Of a stretch of 64,000 nt of DNA, positions 37,153-46,104 are shown in pieces; position 1 is the first letter of the stretch; each line of letters opens with the position of its first letter. The stretch is taken from assembly GCF_019132875.1 (NCBI RefSeq), contig NZ_JAHSPF010000001.1, positions 248,001-312,000 of the forward strand. The letters run 5' to 3'. The notes under the pieces were generated by a model that saw only the letters and a list, made by a program, of their open reading frames with translations, ran no database searches and had not been told where the DNA came from. Origin of the DNA: Erwinia phyllosphaerae. GTDB taxonomy: Bacteria; Pseudomonadota; Gammaproteobacteria; Enterobacterales; Enterobacteriaceae. The translations under genes were made by a program, and so were the position numbers.

Positions 37153-40100
37153 TGGTCGTCCTCGGTTAAATCGCTCAAAATGGCAGACAACTCTGAGTCA
37201 CTGAGCTGAACCCCGGAGACATCGCTGCTCTGGAGGTCAACCGGCTCGGCGAGGCGACAATGTTCGGCCAAATCGTGCAGGGCGTGCTGATAGTGGTTGA
37301 GCAATGTTTGCATCGCGGCATCGGCGGCGGTGTCGGCATAGGCCAACGAAAACCGCAGCCGACCCGCCACAAGCATTACCGTGACGTTCAGAGCATGAGG
37401 CAGTAGCTGATACGCGGCCTGGCCAGGCCCGGCTTCGCGCCGGGAAAGCCGGATAGCCATCGCGGACGAGGCTGACATGGCCGTGTCGCCCAGGTAGTTA
37501 AAGCTGATGGACGGTGGTGCCGGTTCGCAGAGGTCAGGCGTCTGTTGCAGATAGCGTAAAACGCCGTAGCCGTGGCCGCCGGAAGGGATATGGCGCAGGG
37601 TTTGCTTGACGTTATCAACGGTGTCGGCCCAGCCGCTGCCGGTCGCAATCCGCAGCGGGAACAGCGCGGTAAACCAGCCCACGCTGCGCGAGAGATCCAT
37701 CGCGGCATCCTGAAACGCTTCACGACCGTGCGTTTCCAGCTCAATGGCCAGATGCGCGTTGCCGCACCAACGGTGCCATGCCTGCGCCAGCGCGGTCAGC
37801 AGCAGCTCTTGCCCACGGCTGTGGTAGACCTGGTGCGCATCGCCGGTCAGGAGATCGCTGGTCTCTCTGTCCAGCTCGGCAAAGATGACCTGGCGATCGC
37901 CGACACAGCCTTTGCGGGGCATTGCCGCTGGCGGCGTTCCGGCGTCCAGCATGTTTCGCCAGTAAGGTATCTGTGAAGTAAAGTCTGTGGCGTGCTGGCT
38001 GAGCCACTGTGACCACTGGCGATAGCTGGTGCCTTCCTGCAGGACGCGGATCGGCGTGCCGCTATGCAGCGAGGTATAGATGGAGGCCAGATCCTCTGTC
38101 AGGATGCGTAACGACCAGGTATCCATGATCAGATGATGCGCGATCAGCACCAGCTCGGGCTGGTTCGTTTCTCCGGCATCGCGATAAGCAGCGCGCACGA
38201 GCGGCCCTGTGGAAAGATTAAGCAGCGACTGAAGCTCGGCTTCCCGGACGGCCGCCTGCTGATGCGAGGCGGGCAGCAGTTCAAGCGGAATAGCCGCAGC
38301 GGCGCTGTAATGCTGCTGCCAGACGCCGTCGACCTGTTCAAAACGCAGACGCAGCGCCGGATGCAGTTTCACCAGCTCGTTCAGCGCCTGCTGGAGCAGC
38401 TGCGGCGTCATCCGCGCCTGTAGCTCCAGGCGGATGCTCAGGTTCCAGTGCGCGACGGCAGGCAGGTTTTGCGCAAAATACCAGTGCTGGATCGGCGCCA
38501 GCTCCACCTTCGCGCTGTCCGGCTCCGGCTCATGGGTGTCGAGCACGCTGGCCATAGCGGCAAGCGCCGCCACGGTGCGATGCTGCAAGACCATTCTCGG
38601 CGTCACCGACCATCCTTCCTGACGGGCCAGCGAGGTGATTTGCAGCGCGATAATGGAATCGCCGCCCAGCGAAAAATAGTCATCGTGCAGATCGATATCG
38701 TCGCGGCCAAGCGCCTGCGACCAGATTTGCAGCAGCGTTGCTTCCACCGGCCTGAGCGTCTTGCCATCAACGGACTGGCGCGGCGCGGCTGTCGGAAGAG
38801 GTAAAGCGTTGCGGTCAATCTTACCGGCAGGCGTTAATGGCCATCTGGCGAGCGGTACAATGGCACCCGGCACTTCGAACGCGGCCGCATGCTTCACCAT
38901 GTAATCGCGCAGTTCGTCTGCATCGGTGCCTTTTTCGGCTACGACCCAGGCGATCAGCGACTGGCCGTTTTCCACCGTCCGGATCATCGCCAGCGCTTCC
39001 CGCACGGCAGGATGCCCCTGCAACAGCAGCTCTACGCCATTAAGATCGATGCGGTTGCCCCTGAGCTTGGCGTAACCGCCGGTACGGCCCGCATATTTGA
39101 TGCGGCCATCCGGCAGGCGAATAGCGGTGTCTCCGGTACGGTAGAGCCGCGCGCCGGGCACGCCGCTCAGGTGATCCGGGATAAAGACGCCAGCCGTCAG
39201 GGCAGGCCTGCCGATATAGCCACGAGCCAGGCTATCACCGCCCAGGAAGATCTCTCCGGTCACGCCCGGCGGGACAGGATTCCCCCATGGATCAAGCAGA
39301 TACATTGGAATACCCTGGAGCGGCAGCCCCAGCGGCGGCGTAATGGTGTTTACGTCACAAGGTTCAATCGCCACGCACACCGTACATTCCGATGGGCCGT
39401 AAGCATTGAAAACCCGGCGGCTTTTCGCCCAGTGCGCCATCATGCCCGGCGCTGAGGCATCGCCACCCACAATCAGGGTATGGAGAGAAGGCAAGGCGTA
39501 ATCCGCCAGCAGTCCCAGCAACGCTGGCGTGACCAGCACGTGGGTAAAGTGGTGGCGTTCGGCGGCCTGATTCAGCGCGGCCAGCACGTCGCCTTCGGCA
39601 TCATTATCCGGCAGCACCAGCGCGCCGCCGCCAAACAGCGCCATCATCATTTCCCATACCGAGGCATCGAAACTCAGCGGAGCCTGCATATAGACTCTGG
39701 CGTTAGCATCCGTCCCCAGCATCCGCGCCGTTTCCGCCTGCAAATTGGCGATACCGGCATGGGAGACGCCTACCGGCTTGGGCTTGCCGGTAGAGCCGGA
39801 GGTATAAATCAGATAGGCCAGGTTGTTGGCGGTCAGGCTGGTACAGGCGACGGGACGGACCTGCGCCGTAAAGTCGAAGCTGTCCAGCAGCAGCAGCGCA
39901 TCCGGCAGCGCGGTCAGTTTCTCTATGGACTGCGCCTTATCGCTGAGCAACATCACTGCCCGGCTGTCCCGCAGCATGTAATCCAGACGGTCGACCGGAT
40001 ACTGGGCATCGAGCGGCAGATAAACCCCGCCCGCTTTCAGGATCGCCAGGAACGAGATCACGGCTTCCGGCCCGCGCGACAGCATGACCGCCACCACGGA

Positions 40101-43100
40101 TTCTGGCCCCACGCCCTGCTGTTGTAACGTCGCGGCCAGCGCGTCGGCCTTCTGATTGAGCTGGCTGTAGTCGTATCTTGTTTCGCCCTGCAACAGCGCC
40201 GGAGCCTGCGGCTGGCGGCTAACGCTATTTGCAAACATCTGGTGCGCCAGCACTGGCGACGCGGCGTTGAATGCGCCTGCGTTCCATACCTGGCGGGCGC
40301 TTACCTGCTCCTCTTCCGCCAGCAGATCCAGCGTACTCAGCTTGCGATCCGGATCCTCGACCATTTTACCGATCAAATCAGTTAATCGCTTAAGCAGCAG
40401 GGCCGCCGCTGCGTCATCAAAAGTGGCGCAGTTATAATCAAGCTTAATTTTCAGGCCGTTCTCGGGAAGTACCGCCAGCGTGACCGGATAGTTTGAGTGT
40501 TCCTTATAGGCAAACTCCACCAGCCGGAAGCCCTTACCGTTATCTTCCGGCGCGCCGCCGGGATAGTTTTCAATCACCAGCACGCTGTCAAACAGCGTCC
40601 CGTCGCCTTCCAGGCCGCTCCAGCGCTGGACGTCAACCAGGCGGTCGTGGCTGTGCTCTTGTAAATCAGCCTGAAACTGCCGGGCTTTATGCAGCAGGTC
40701 GCGCACGCTCATGTCGGGCCGCAGGCGTAAACGCAGGGGTAAGGTATTGATAAAAAGCCCGATCATTTTATCAACGTCCTCTACGCCTGCCTCGCGGCCG
40801 GAAAGCGTGCTGCCAAACACCACGTCGTTGCCGTGGCCGGAGAGCGCCAGCAATATTCCCCAGGCCGCATTAAAGACGTTGCCCAGCGAAACCCCGGCCT
40901 CGCGCGCGGTTGTGCGGACGGCCTGCTCCTGTTCCGGCGGCAGGGTTACCAGCAGGTAGTGATAATCCGCGGACGGCTGCTGCTGAGGGCTCAGCAGCGT
41001 GGGACGTTGCAGGCCAGACAGCGCGTTCTGCCAGAAAACCTTACCGCTTTGCCCGCTGGCGTGCTGCACCAGCCTGGCGATATGACGCCCATACTGTACC
41101 GGCGGCGGCAGCGTCGGCTGTGCGGCCGCCGCCAGGCTTTCATAAATTTCTACCAGCTCGCCCATCAGTAAAGGCAGCGACCAGCCGTCCATTAAAATGT
41201 GGTGATAGCTGCATACCCAGCGCCAGCTGTCGTGGTCCATCCTGGCCAGCATCACTCGCAGCAGAGGTGCCGCGCTTAAATCGAACGTTTCAGCCGCATC
41301 CTGCTGTAAAAACGTCGCAAGCCGTTCGGTCGCATTTTCGCCGCGCCAGTCAGCTACCGTAACCGGCAGTTCGGCCGTGGCATGAACGATTTGCAGCGGG
41401 CGCGGCAGGTCCTGCCAGTGGAAGCTGGTACGCAAAATATCATGTCGGGAGATCAATATTTTCCAGGCTTCGATAAACAACTCTGGATTTAGTCGTTCAA
41501 GCAGGGCCACCGCCTGCTCGTGGTAAGCATGGTTTTCGGGTTCGGCGACGCTGTGGAACAGCATCCCTTCCTGCAAAGGCGACAAGGGATAGGCGTCCGT
41601 CACGGCTTGCTTGCCGACCAGCGCCTCAAACTGAATCTGCCGGATGTTGGCCAGCGGGAAATCGGCGACCAGCAGCGGCCGGGCGCTCAGCTCGCTAAGA
41701 AGCTGCTGTAAATGCAGCTGTAGCGCATCGGCCCAGCCTTCGACGATCTCGGGTTTCAGCACGTTGCGGCAATAGTTCCAGTAAAACCGCAGCTCGCCGC
41801 CAATCACTACGGCGACCAGATCCAGGGTAAAGGCCCTGACGTTGCCGACAGCGCGATCGACGCTGCTGATATCGTGACGCAGCACAAACTCGCCTTCCTG
41901 CTGCTCGGGAAGCAGGCCCAGGTAGTTCAGGCTCAGGGCTGGCAGATCGGCCTCGTCGAGCGTGGCCCGGACTTCTTCATCGTCGCCCAGCCAGCGGACT
42001 AAACCATATTCGGCTTTGTGCGGTGCCAGCTCAAGCAGCGAGGATTCGATCCCGGCCAGCAGTTCAGCCGACGCCAGCGCGGGCTGTCCGCGATACAGGA
42101 AAGGATAGAGGCTGGTGAACCAGCCCAGCGTGCGGGAGAGATCGGCATCCGTATCTACATCGCGACCGTTGTGTTCCAGCGTTACCGCCAGCGGTTGCTC
42201 ATTAAAAAGCCGCCACAGCGCGGCACACAGCAGCGCAGAGGCGCGGGCTTCACTGCCTCTGGCGAGCAGCTGTAAAAACAATGCGCTGCTTTCCAGCGAG
42301 AGCGTGCGGCTACAGACGGTTAGTCCCTGTTCTCTGTTCAGCCCCTGCACTGCCGCAAAATCACGGAATGGCGAAGGGTAGCCCTGCGCCGCCATCGTCA
42401 GCCAGCGCTGAGGATCGGCACGCTCCGCTGCGGCTTGCAGAGAACGGCTCCAGTCGGCCAGGTCGGTGGCAACCGGGGCCAGCGCAATCTCTTGCTCTTT
42501 CAGCAGCTGTTTTAGCGCTAGGTCAAGATCGTCCAGCAGGATGTGCCAGGAAACCGCGTCAACCGCAATATGGTGGATCACCAGCATCAGGATATCAGCC
42601 ATGCCCGCGTGCTGGATCAGCACGGCGCGGGCAACCGGGCCGTCATCAAGAGAGAGCTCCTGCTGCGCCTGAAGGATGGCCGCATCCCTCTCTGCCTGAG
42701 AGTTAACGGGGCGGATCGCAAGCGGGAAAGGTTCCTGCATGACTTCGGCCAGGGAGAGGCTCTCCACGCTGTCGTAGTCCAGGCGCAGCCTGAAGGCATC
42801 GTGATGCTGTCCCACCGCTTTCAGCGCGCGGGCAAGCAGAGCTGGCGCAACGGGGCGTACTATTTCAAGCGCCAGCGACTGATTCCAGTGCGCGGGCTCG
42901 GGCAATTTTAAAGCCTGGAACCAGGCGATAATCGGCGTGGCTGGCAAAGGGCCTGACGGACAGCGGGCTTTTTGTTGTAGCGCTACGTTGCCTTTAGAGG
43001 TATCAGCCACCGCCGCAAGCTTGCGGAGAGTAGTGAAAAGCAGGGCCTGCTTAGGCGTGATACCGATTCCTGCGGCCCTGGCTCTGGAAACCACCTGTAG

Positions 43101-46076
43101 CGAACTGATGCTGTCGCCGCCCAGCGTGAAGAAGTTGTCGTCGATGCCCGGCTCCGGAACAGAGAGCACCTCGCTCCAGATGGTAGCCAGCGCTTTTTCC
43201 ACCCCGGTACGCGCTTCGCCACCCGCCGATACCGTGACTTCCGGCTTCGGCAGCGCCTTACGATCAAGCTTGCCGTGGGCCGTCAGCGGCAGCTGCGCCA
43301 GCGGCATAATCACCGCGGGCACCATGTGCTCCGGCAGCGTTGCCGACAGCGCCCCGCGCAGCGCCTGCGGCCCCTCGCCGCCCACCACGTAGGCCACCAG
43401 ACGCGGCTGGCCCTGCGCCGGGATATCCAGCAGCACCGCCGCGTCGCGGACCCCCGCCTGCGCCCGCAGCGCCGCCTCGATTTCGCCCGGCTCGATGCGG
43501 TAGCCGCGCAGCTTCAGCTGCTGGTCCGCCCGTCCCTGGTACACCAGCCGGCCGTCCGGCCGGCGGCGCGCCAGGTCACCCGAGCGGTAAAGCCGCGCTC
43601 CCGGCGCGCCGTACGGGTCCGGCACGAAGCGCTGCGCCGTCAGCGCCGCCCGGCCCAGATAGCCCCGCGTCACGCCCGCGCCGCCCACGTACATCTCGCC
43701 CGTTACCCCCGCCGGCACCGGCTCGCCGTAGCGGTCCAGCACCTGCACGTGTAAATCCGCCAGCGGCGCGCCTATCACGCTGCCCTGCGCCATGCTTTCT
43801 GCCGTCAGCGTATATTCGGTGACGTGCACCGTGGTTTCGGTGATGCCGTACATGTTGACCAGCCGCACCCGCTCGCCGTGCTGCGCGAACCACGGCGCCA
43901 GGCTGCCCGGCTCCAGCGCCTCGCCGCCAAACAGCACCAGCCGCAGCGCCGCAAAGTCCCGCCCGGCCGATACCGCCGTCAGCTGGCGGAACGCCGCCGG
44001 GGTCTGGCTCAGCACGCTTACCGACTCCGCCTCCAGCAGCTGCGCAAAACGCTCCGGGTCGCGGCTGCTCAGGTAAGGCACCACCACCAGCCGCCCGCCG
44101 TGCAGCAGCGCGCCCCAGATTTCCCACACCGAGAAGTCGAACGCGTAGGAGTGGAACAGCGTCCAGACGTCCGACCCGCTAAAGCCGTAGTGTTCAGTGG
44201 CGGTAAACAGCCGCACCACGCTGGCGTGGCTGACCACGCAGCCCTTCGGCTGCCCGGTGGAGCCGGAGGTGTAGATAACGTAGGCGGCCTGCTGCGGATG
44301 CAGCGCGCGCGGCGGAGCCTGACTGTCATCCCGGCGCGAATCGTCCGCTGCAAGGCTTACCGCCTGCACGTCCAGCCCGGCCAGCGCCGCCAGGCCCGTG
44401 TCGTCGGCCACCGCCAGCCGGATACCGCTGTCGGCGGCCAGGAAGGCGAGGCGCTCGGCGGGATAAACCGGGTCCAGCGGCACGTACGCGCCGCCCGCCT
44501 TGAGGATGCCGAGGATACCCACCAGCAGGCCGGGACCGCGCCCGACGCTCAGGCCCACCAGGCTTTCGTGCGGCCCGGTGCCGACGCCCTGCTCGCGCAG
44601 CCGCCAGGCCAGCGCGTTAGCCGCGCTGTCGAGCGCCGCATAGGTCAGCCGCTCGCCCTCGTAGCTGATCGCCACCCGATCGGCATAGCGCGCTGCGGCT
44701 GACTCAAATTGCGCACAAAGATCGGTAGCCCTCGTCGGTGATGCAGGCGGTGTGATAAGAGCATCCGCCAGCTTTACCCGGTCAATTGCCTGGCCCGGGG
44801 TCAGCACTTCAGCCTCCAGTAAGCGCTGATAGCACGCCATCCAGGCACGGGCGACCTCGGGTAAAATACGCTCGCGACGGAATTCGAAGGTTGCGGTCAG
44901 CGCCTCGCCGTCCTGCTTCAGCAGCAGCGTGAGGTCGAATTTAGCCTGGGCCGGATAAACATCGACCGGCTCGATTTGCAGATCGGTAAACGCAAATTCG
45001 GTTGCGGAAATATTCTCGAAGGCGAACATGGCCGTAAACGGCACGCTGTTGGTATTTTCACGCGGGGTTTGCTTCAGCAATTTCTCATAGCTGGCCTCTT
45101 CGTGCTCCAGCGCATCCAGCACGCTGGTTGCACAGCGGCGAACCAGACTGTCAAAGGTATCGTCCCGGCTTATTTCATCGCGGATAACCAGCGTATTCAC
45201 AAAATAGCCGACGATATTTTCCAGCTCACTGCGCTTTCGGTTGGCAACCGGAAAACCGATACAGACATCGTCAGCCTGGGTTAACCGGTGCAGCAGCGCC
45301 ATAAAGCCTGCCAGCAGAGTGACAAACAGCGTGGTATGGCGTTCGCGGGCGTAGCCGTTAAGTTTTTGCAGAAAGTCAGCGTCAAAACGTTGCTGAACGA
45401 TGCCGCAGGCGTTCTCTTGCTCCGCTTCGTCAGTCTCACAGCCGGGTAACGCAACCGCAGGCTGCAAATGATGCGCCGTTCCAGCCTCGCCTGCCTGATT
45501 TGCCGTCCGCTTAGCTTCCGCTTCTTCCCATTCGGCATAGTCAGCATACTGTAAAGGAAGCTCGGCAAGCGTCGCAGGCAGACTGGCTACGCGGGCATTG
45601 TAGAAATGGCTTAGCTCACGCAGCAGAATAGCGACCGACCAGCCGTCGCAGGCAATATGGTGAACGACCATGGAAAGAATATGATGGTCATCGTTTAACT
45701 GGTAAACGCGAGCGCGAAAAACGGGAGCCAGCTGCAAATTGAAAGGCTCGGCGGCATCCTCTGCCAGTTTTTTCTCCAGCTGTGCTTCGTTAATACGGAT
45801 AAGCGGCAGCGCCAGATTGTCTTCGGCAGGATGAATGCGCTGCATCGGGCTGTCGTCGATAATGCCATAGCTGGTACGCAGAATTTCATGGCGCTGCTGT
45901 AAATCGGCCAGCGCCTGGCGCAGCGCCTGATAATGAAACTTACCGCGACAGCGCAAGGCAAAAGGAATGTTGTAACTTACGTCCGCTTCATTGATTTCGG
46001 CCAGCGTCCAGAGTCGCCGCTGGGCCGAGGATAAAGGAAATATCAGGGCTTCAGAATCATCGTAAAAATTATTCAC
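37149..46076 (-). CDS. NRPS-2: C-A-T-E-C-A-T-E (modules 3-4)
   Basis: 2975 residues from a GTG at 46076, with AAGGAG nine bases upstream and 28 bases after the NRPS-1 stop. Domains (approximate residues): C 10-440 (H-H-I-A-C-D-G near 142); A 455-935; T 955-1020 (G-G-D-S); E 1035-1450 (H-H-I-A-V-D-A-V-S-W); C 1480-1900 (H-H-I-L-M-D-G); A 1940-2420; T 2435-2500; E 2515-2940 (H-H-L-I-M-D-T-W-S). The first A code reads DFWSLGMVHK (threonine-like), the second DAWLIGAVCK (hydrophobic; Leu or Phe-like). With both epimerases the prediction is D-Thr - D-hydrophobic. The second A domain has odd core motifs: K-P-K-P-V-G after the TSGSTG loop, and G-R-T-G-G-Y-A-K-L-R-G where the usual form is G-R-x-D-x-Q-V-K. 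The last E domain has S-L-R where S-W-R is usual. Confidence 0.93.
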   Translation of the reverse strand: MNNFYDDSEALIFPLSSAQRRLWTLAEINEADVSYNIPFALRCRGKFHYQALRQALADLQQRHEILRTSYGIIDDSPMQRIHPAEDNLALPLIRINEAQLEKKLAEDAAEPFNLQLAPVFRARVYQLNDDHHILSMVVHHIACDGWSVAILLRELSHFYNARVASLPATLAELPLQYADYAEWEEAEAKRTANQAGEAGTAHHLQPAVALPGCETDEAEQENACGIVQQRFDADFLQKLNGYARERHTTLFVTLLAGFMALLHRLTQADDVCIGFPVANRKRSELENIVGYFVNTLVIRDEISRDDTFDSLVRRCATSVLDALEHEEASYEKLLKQTPRENTNSVPFTAMFAFENISATEFAFTDLQIEPVDVYPAQAKFDLTLLLKQDGEALTATFEFRRERILPEVARAWMACYQRLLEAEVLTPGQAIDRVKLADALITPPASPTRATDLCAQFESAAARYADRVAISYEGERLTYAALDSAANALAWRLREQGVGTGPHESLVGLSVGRGPGLLVGILGILKAGGAYVPLDPVYPAERLAFLAADSGIRLAVADDTGLAALAGLDVQAVSLAADDSRRDDSQAPPRALHPQQAAYVIYTSGSTGQPKGCVVSHASVVRLFTATEHYGFSGSDVWTLFHSYAFDFSVWEIWGALLHGGRLVVVPYLSSRDPERFAQLLEAESVSVLSQTPAAFRQLTAVSAGRDFAALRLVLFGGEALEPGSLAPWFAQHGERVRLVNMYGITETTVHVTEYTLTAESMAQGSVIGAPLADLHVQVLDRYGEPVPAGVTGEMYVGGAGVTRGYLGRAALTAQRFVPDPYGAPGARLYRSGDLARRRPDGRLVYQGRADQQLKLRGYRIEPGEIEAALRAQAGVRDAAVLLDIPAQGQPRLVAYVVGGEGPQALRGALSATLPEHMVPAVIMPLAQLPLTAHGKLDRKALPKPEVTVSAGGEARTGVEKALATIWSEVLSVPEPGIDDNFFTLGGDSISSLQVVSRARAAGIGITPKQALLFTTLRKLAAVADTSKGNVALQQKARCPSGPLPATPIIAWFQALKLPEPAHWNQSLALEIVRPVAPALLARALKAVGQHHDAFRLRLDYDSVESLSLAEVMQEPFPLAIRPVNSQAERDAAILQAQQELSLDDGPVARAVLIQHAGMADILMLVIHHIAVDAVSWHILLDDLDLALKQLLKEQEIALAPVATDLADWSRSLQAAAERADPQRWLTMAAQGYPSPFRDFAAVQGLNREQGLTVCSRTLSLESSALFLQLLARGSEARASALLCAALWRLFNEQPLAVTLEHNGRDVDTDADLSRTLGWFTSLYPFLYRGQPALASAELLAGIESSLLELAPHKAEYGLVRWLGDDEEVRATLDEADLPALSLNYLGLLPEQQEGEFVLRHDISSVDRAVGNVRAFTLDLVAVVIGGELRFYWNYCRNVLKPEIVEGWADALQLHLQQLLSELSARPLLVADFPLANIRQIQFEALVGKQAVTDAYPLSPLQEGMLFHSVAEPENHAYHEQAVALLERLNPELFIEAWKILISRHDILRTSFHWQDLPRPLQIVHATAELPVTVADWRGENATERLATFLQQDAAETFDLSAAPLLRVMLARMDHDSWRWVCSYHHILMDGWSLPLLMGELVEIYESLAAAAQPTLPPPVQYGRHIARLVQHASGQSGKVFWQNALSGLQRPTLLSPQQQPSADYHYLLVTLPPEQEQAVRTTAREAGVSLGNVFNAAWGILLALSGHGNDVVFGSTLSGREAGVEDVDKMIGLFINTLPLRLRLRPDMSVRDLLHKARQFQADLQEHSHDRLVDVQRWSGLEGDGTLFDSVLVIENYPGGAPEDNGKGFRLVEFAYKEHSNYPVTLAVLPENGLKIKLDYNCATFDDAAAALLLKRLTDLIGKMVEDPDRKLSTLDLLAEEEQVSARQVWNAGAFNAASPVLAHQMFANSVSRQPQAPALLQGETRYDYSQLNQKADALAATLQQQGVGPESVVAVMLSRGPEAVISFLAILKAGGVYLPLDAQYPVDRLDYMLRDSRAVMLLSDKAQSIEKLTALPDALLLLDSFDFTAQVRPVACTSLTANNLAYLIYTSGSTGKPKPVGVSHAGIANLQAETARMLGTDANARVYMQAPLSFDASVWEMMMALFGGGALVLPDNDAEGDVLAALNQAAERHHFTHVLVTPALLGLLADYALPSLHTLIVGGDASAPGMMAHWAKSRRVFNAYGPSECTVCVAIEPCDVNTITPPLGLPLQGIPMYLLDPWGNPVPPGVTGEIFLGGDSLARGYIGRPALTAGVFIPDHLSGVPGARLYRTGDTAIRLPDGRIKYAGRTGGYAKLRGNRIDLNGVELLLQGHPAVREALAMIRTVENGQSLIAWVVAEKGTDADELRDYMVKHAAAFEVPGAIVPLARWPLTPAGKIDRNALPLPTAAPRQSVDGKTLRPVEATLLQIWSQALGRDDIDLHDDYFSLGGDSIIALQITSLARQEGWSVTPRMVLQHRTVAALAAMASVLDTHEPEPDSAKVELAPIQHWYFAQNLPAVAHWNLSIRLELQARMTPQLLQQALNELVKLHPALRLRFEQVDGVWQQHYSAAAAIPLELLPASHQQAAVREAELQSLLNLSTGPLVRAAYRDAGETNQPELVLIAHHLIMDTWSLRILTEDLASIYTSLHSGTPIRVLQEGTSYRQWSQWLSQHATDFTSQIPYWRNMLDAGTPPAAMPRKGCVGDRQVIFAELDRETSDLLTGDAHQVYHSRGQELLLTALAQAWHRWCGNAHLAIELETHGREAFQDAAMDLSRSVGWFTALFPLRIATGSGWADTVDNVKQTLRHIPSGGHGYGVLRYLQQTPDLCEPAPPSISFNYLGDTAMSASSAMAIRLSRREAGPGQAAYQLLPHALNVTVMLVAGRLRFSLAYADTAADAAMQTLLNHYQHALHDLAEHCRLAEPVDLQSSDVSGVQLSDSELSAILSDLTEDDQ
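43090..44722. repeat. Threonine-type A(-T)-domain repeat, copy in module 3
   Basis: About 1.6 kb nearly identical to 49421-51048 (module 1), including the start of the T domain, and to 46430-47910 (module 2) over the A domain only. Confidence 0.9.
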
Positions 46077-46104
46077 CGCGCTCGCTCCTTGTAAAATGGG
46101 TCGT

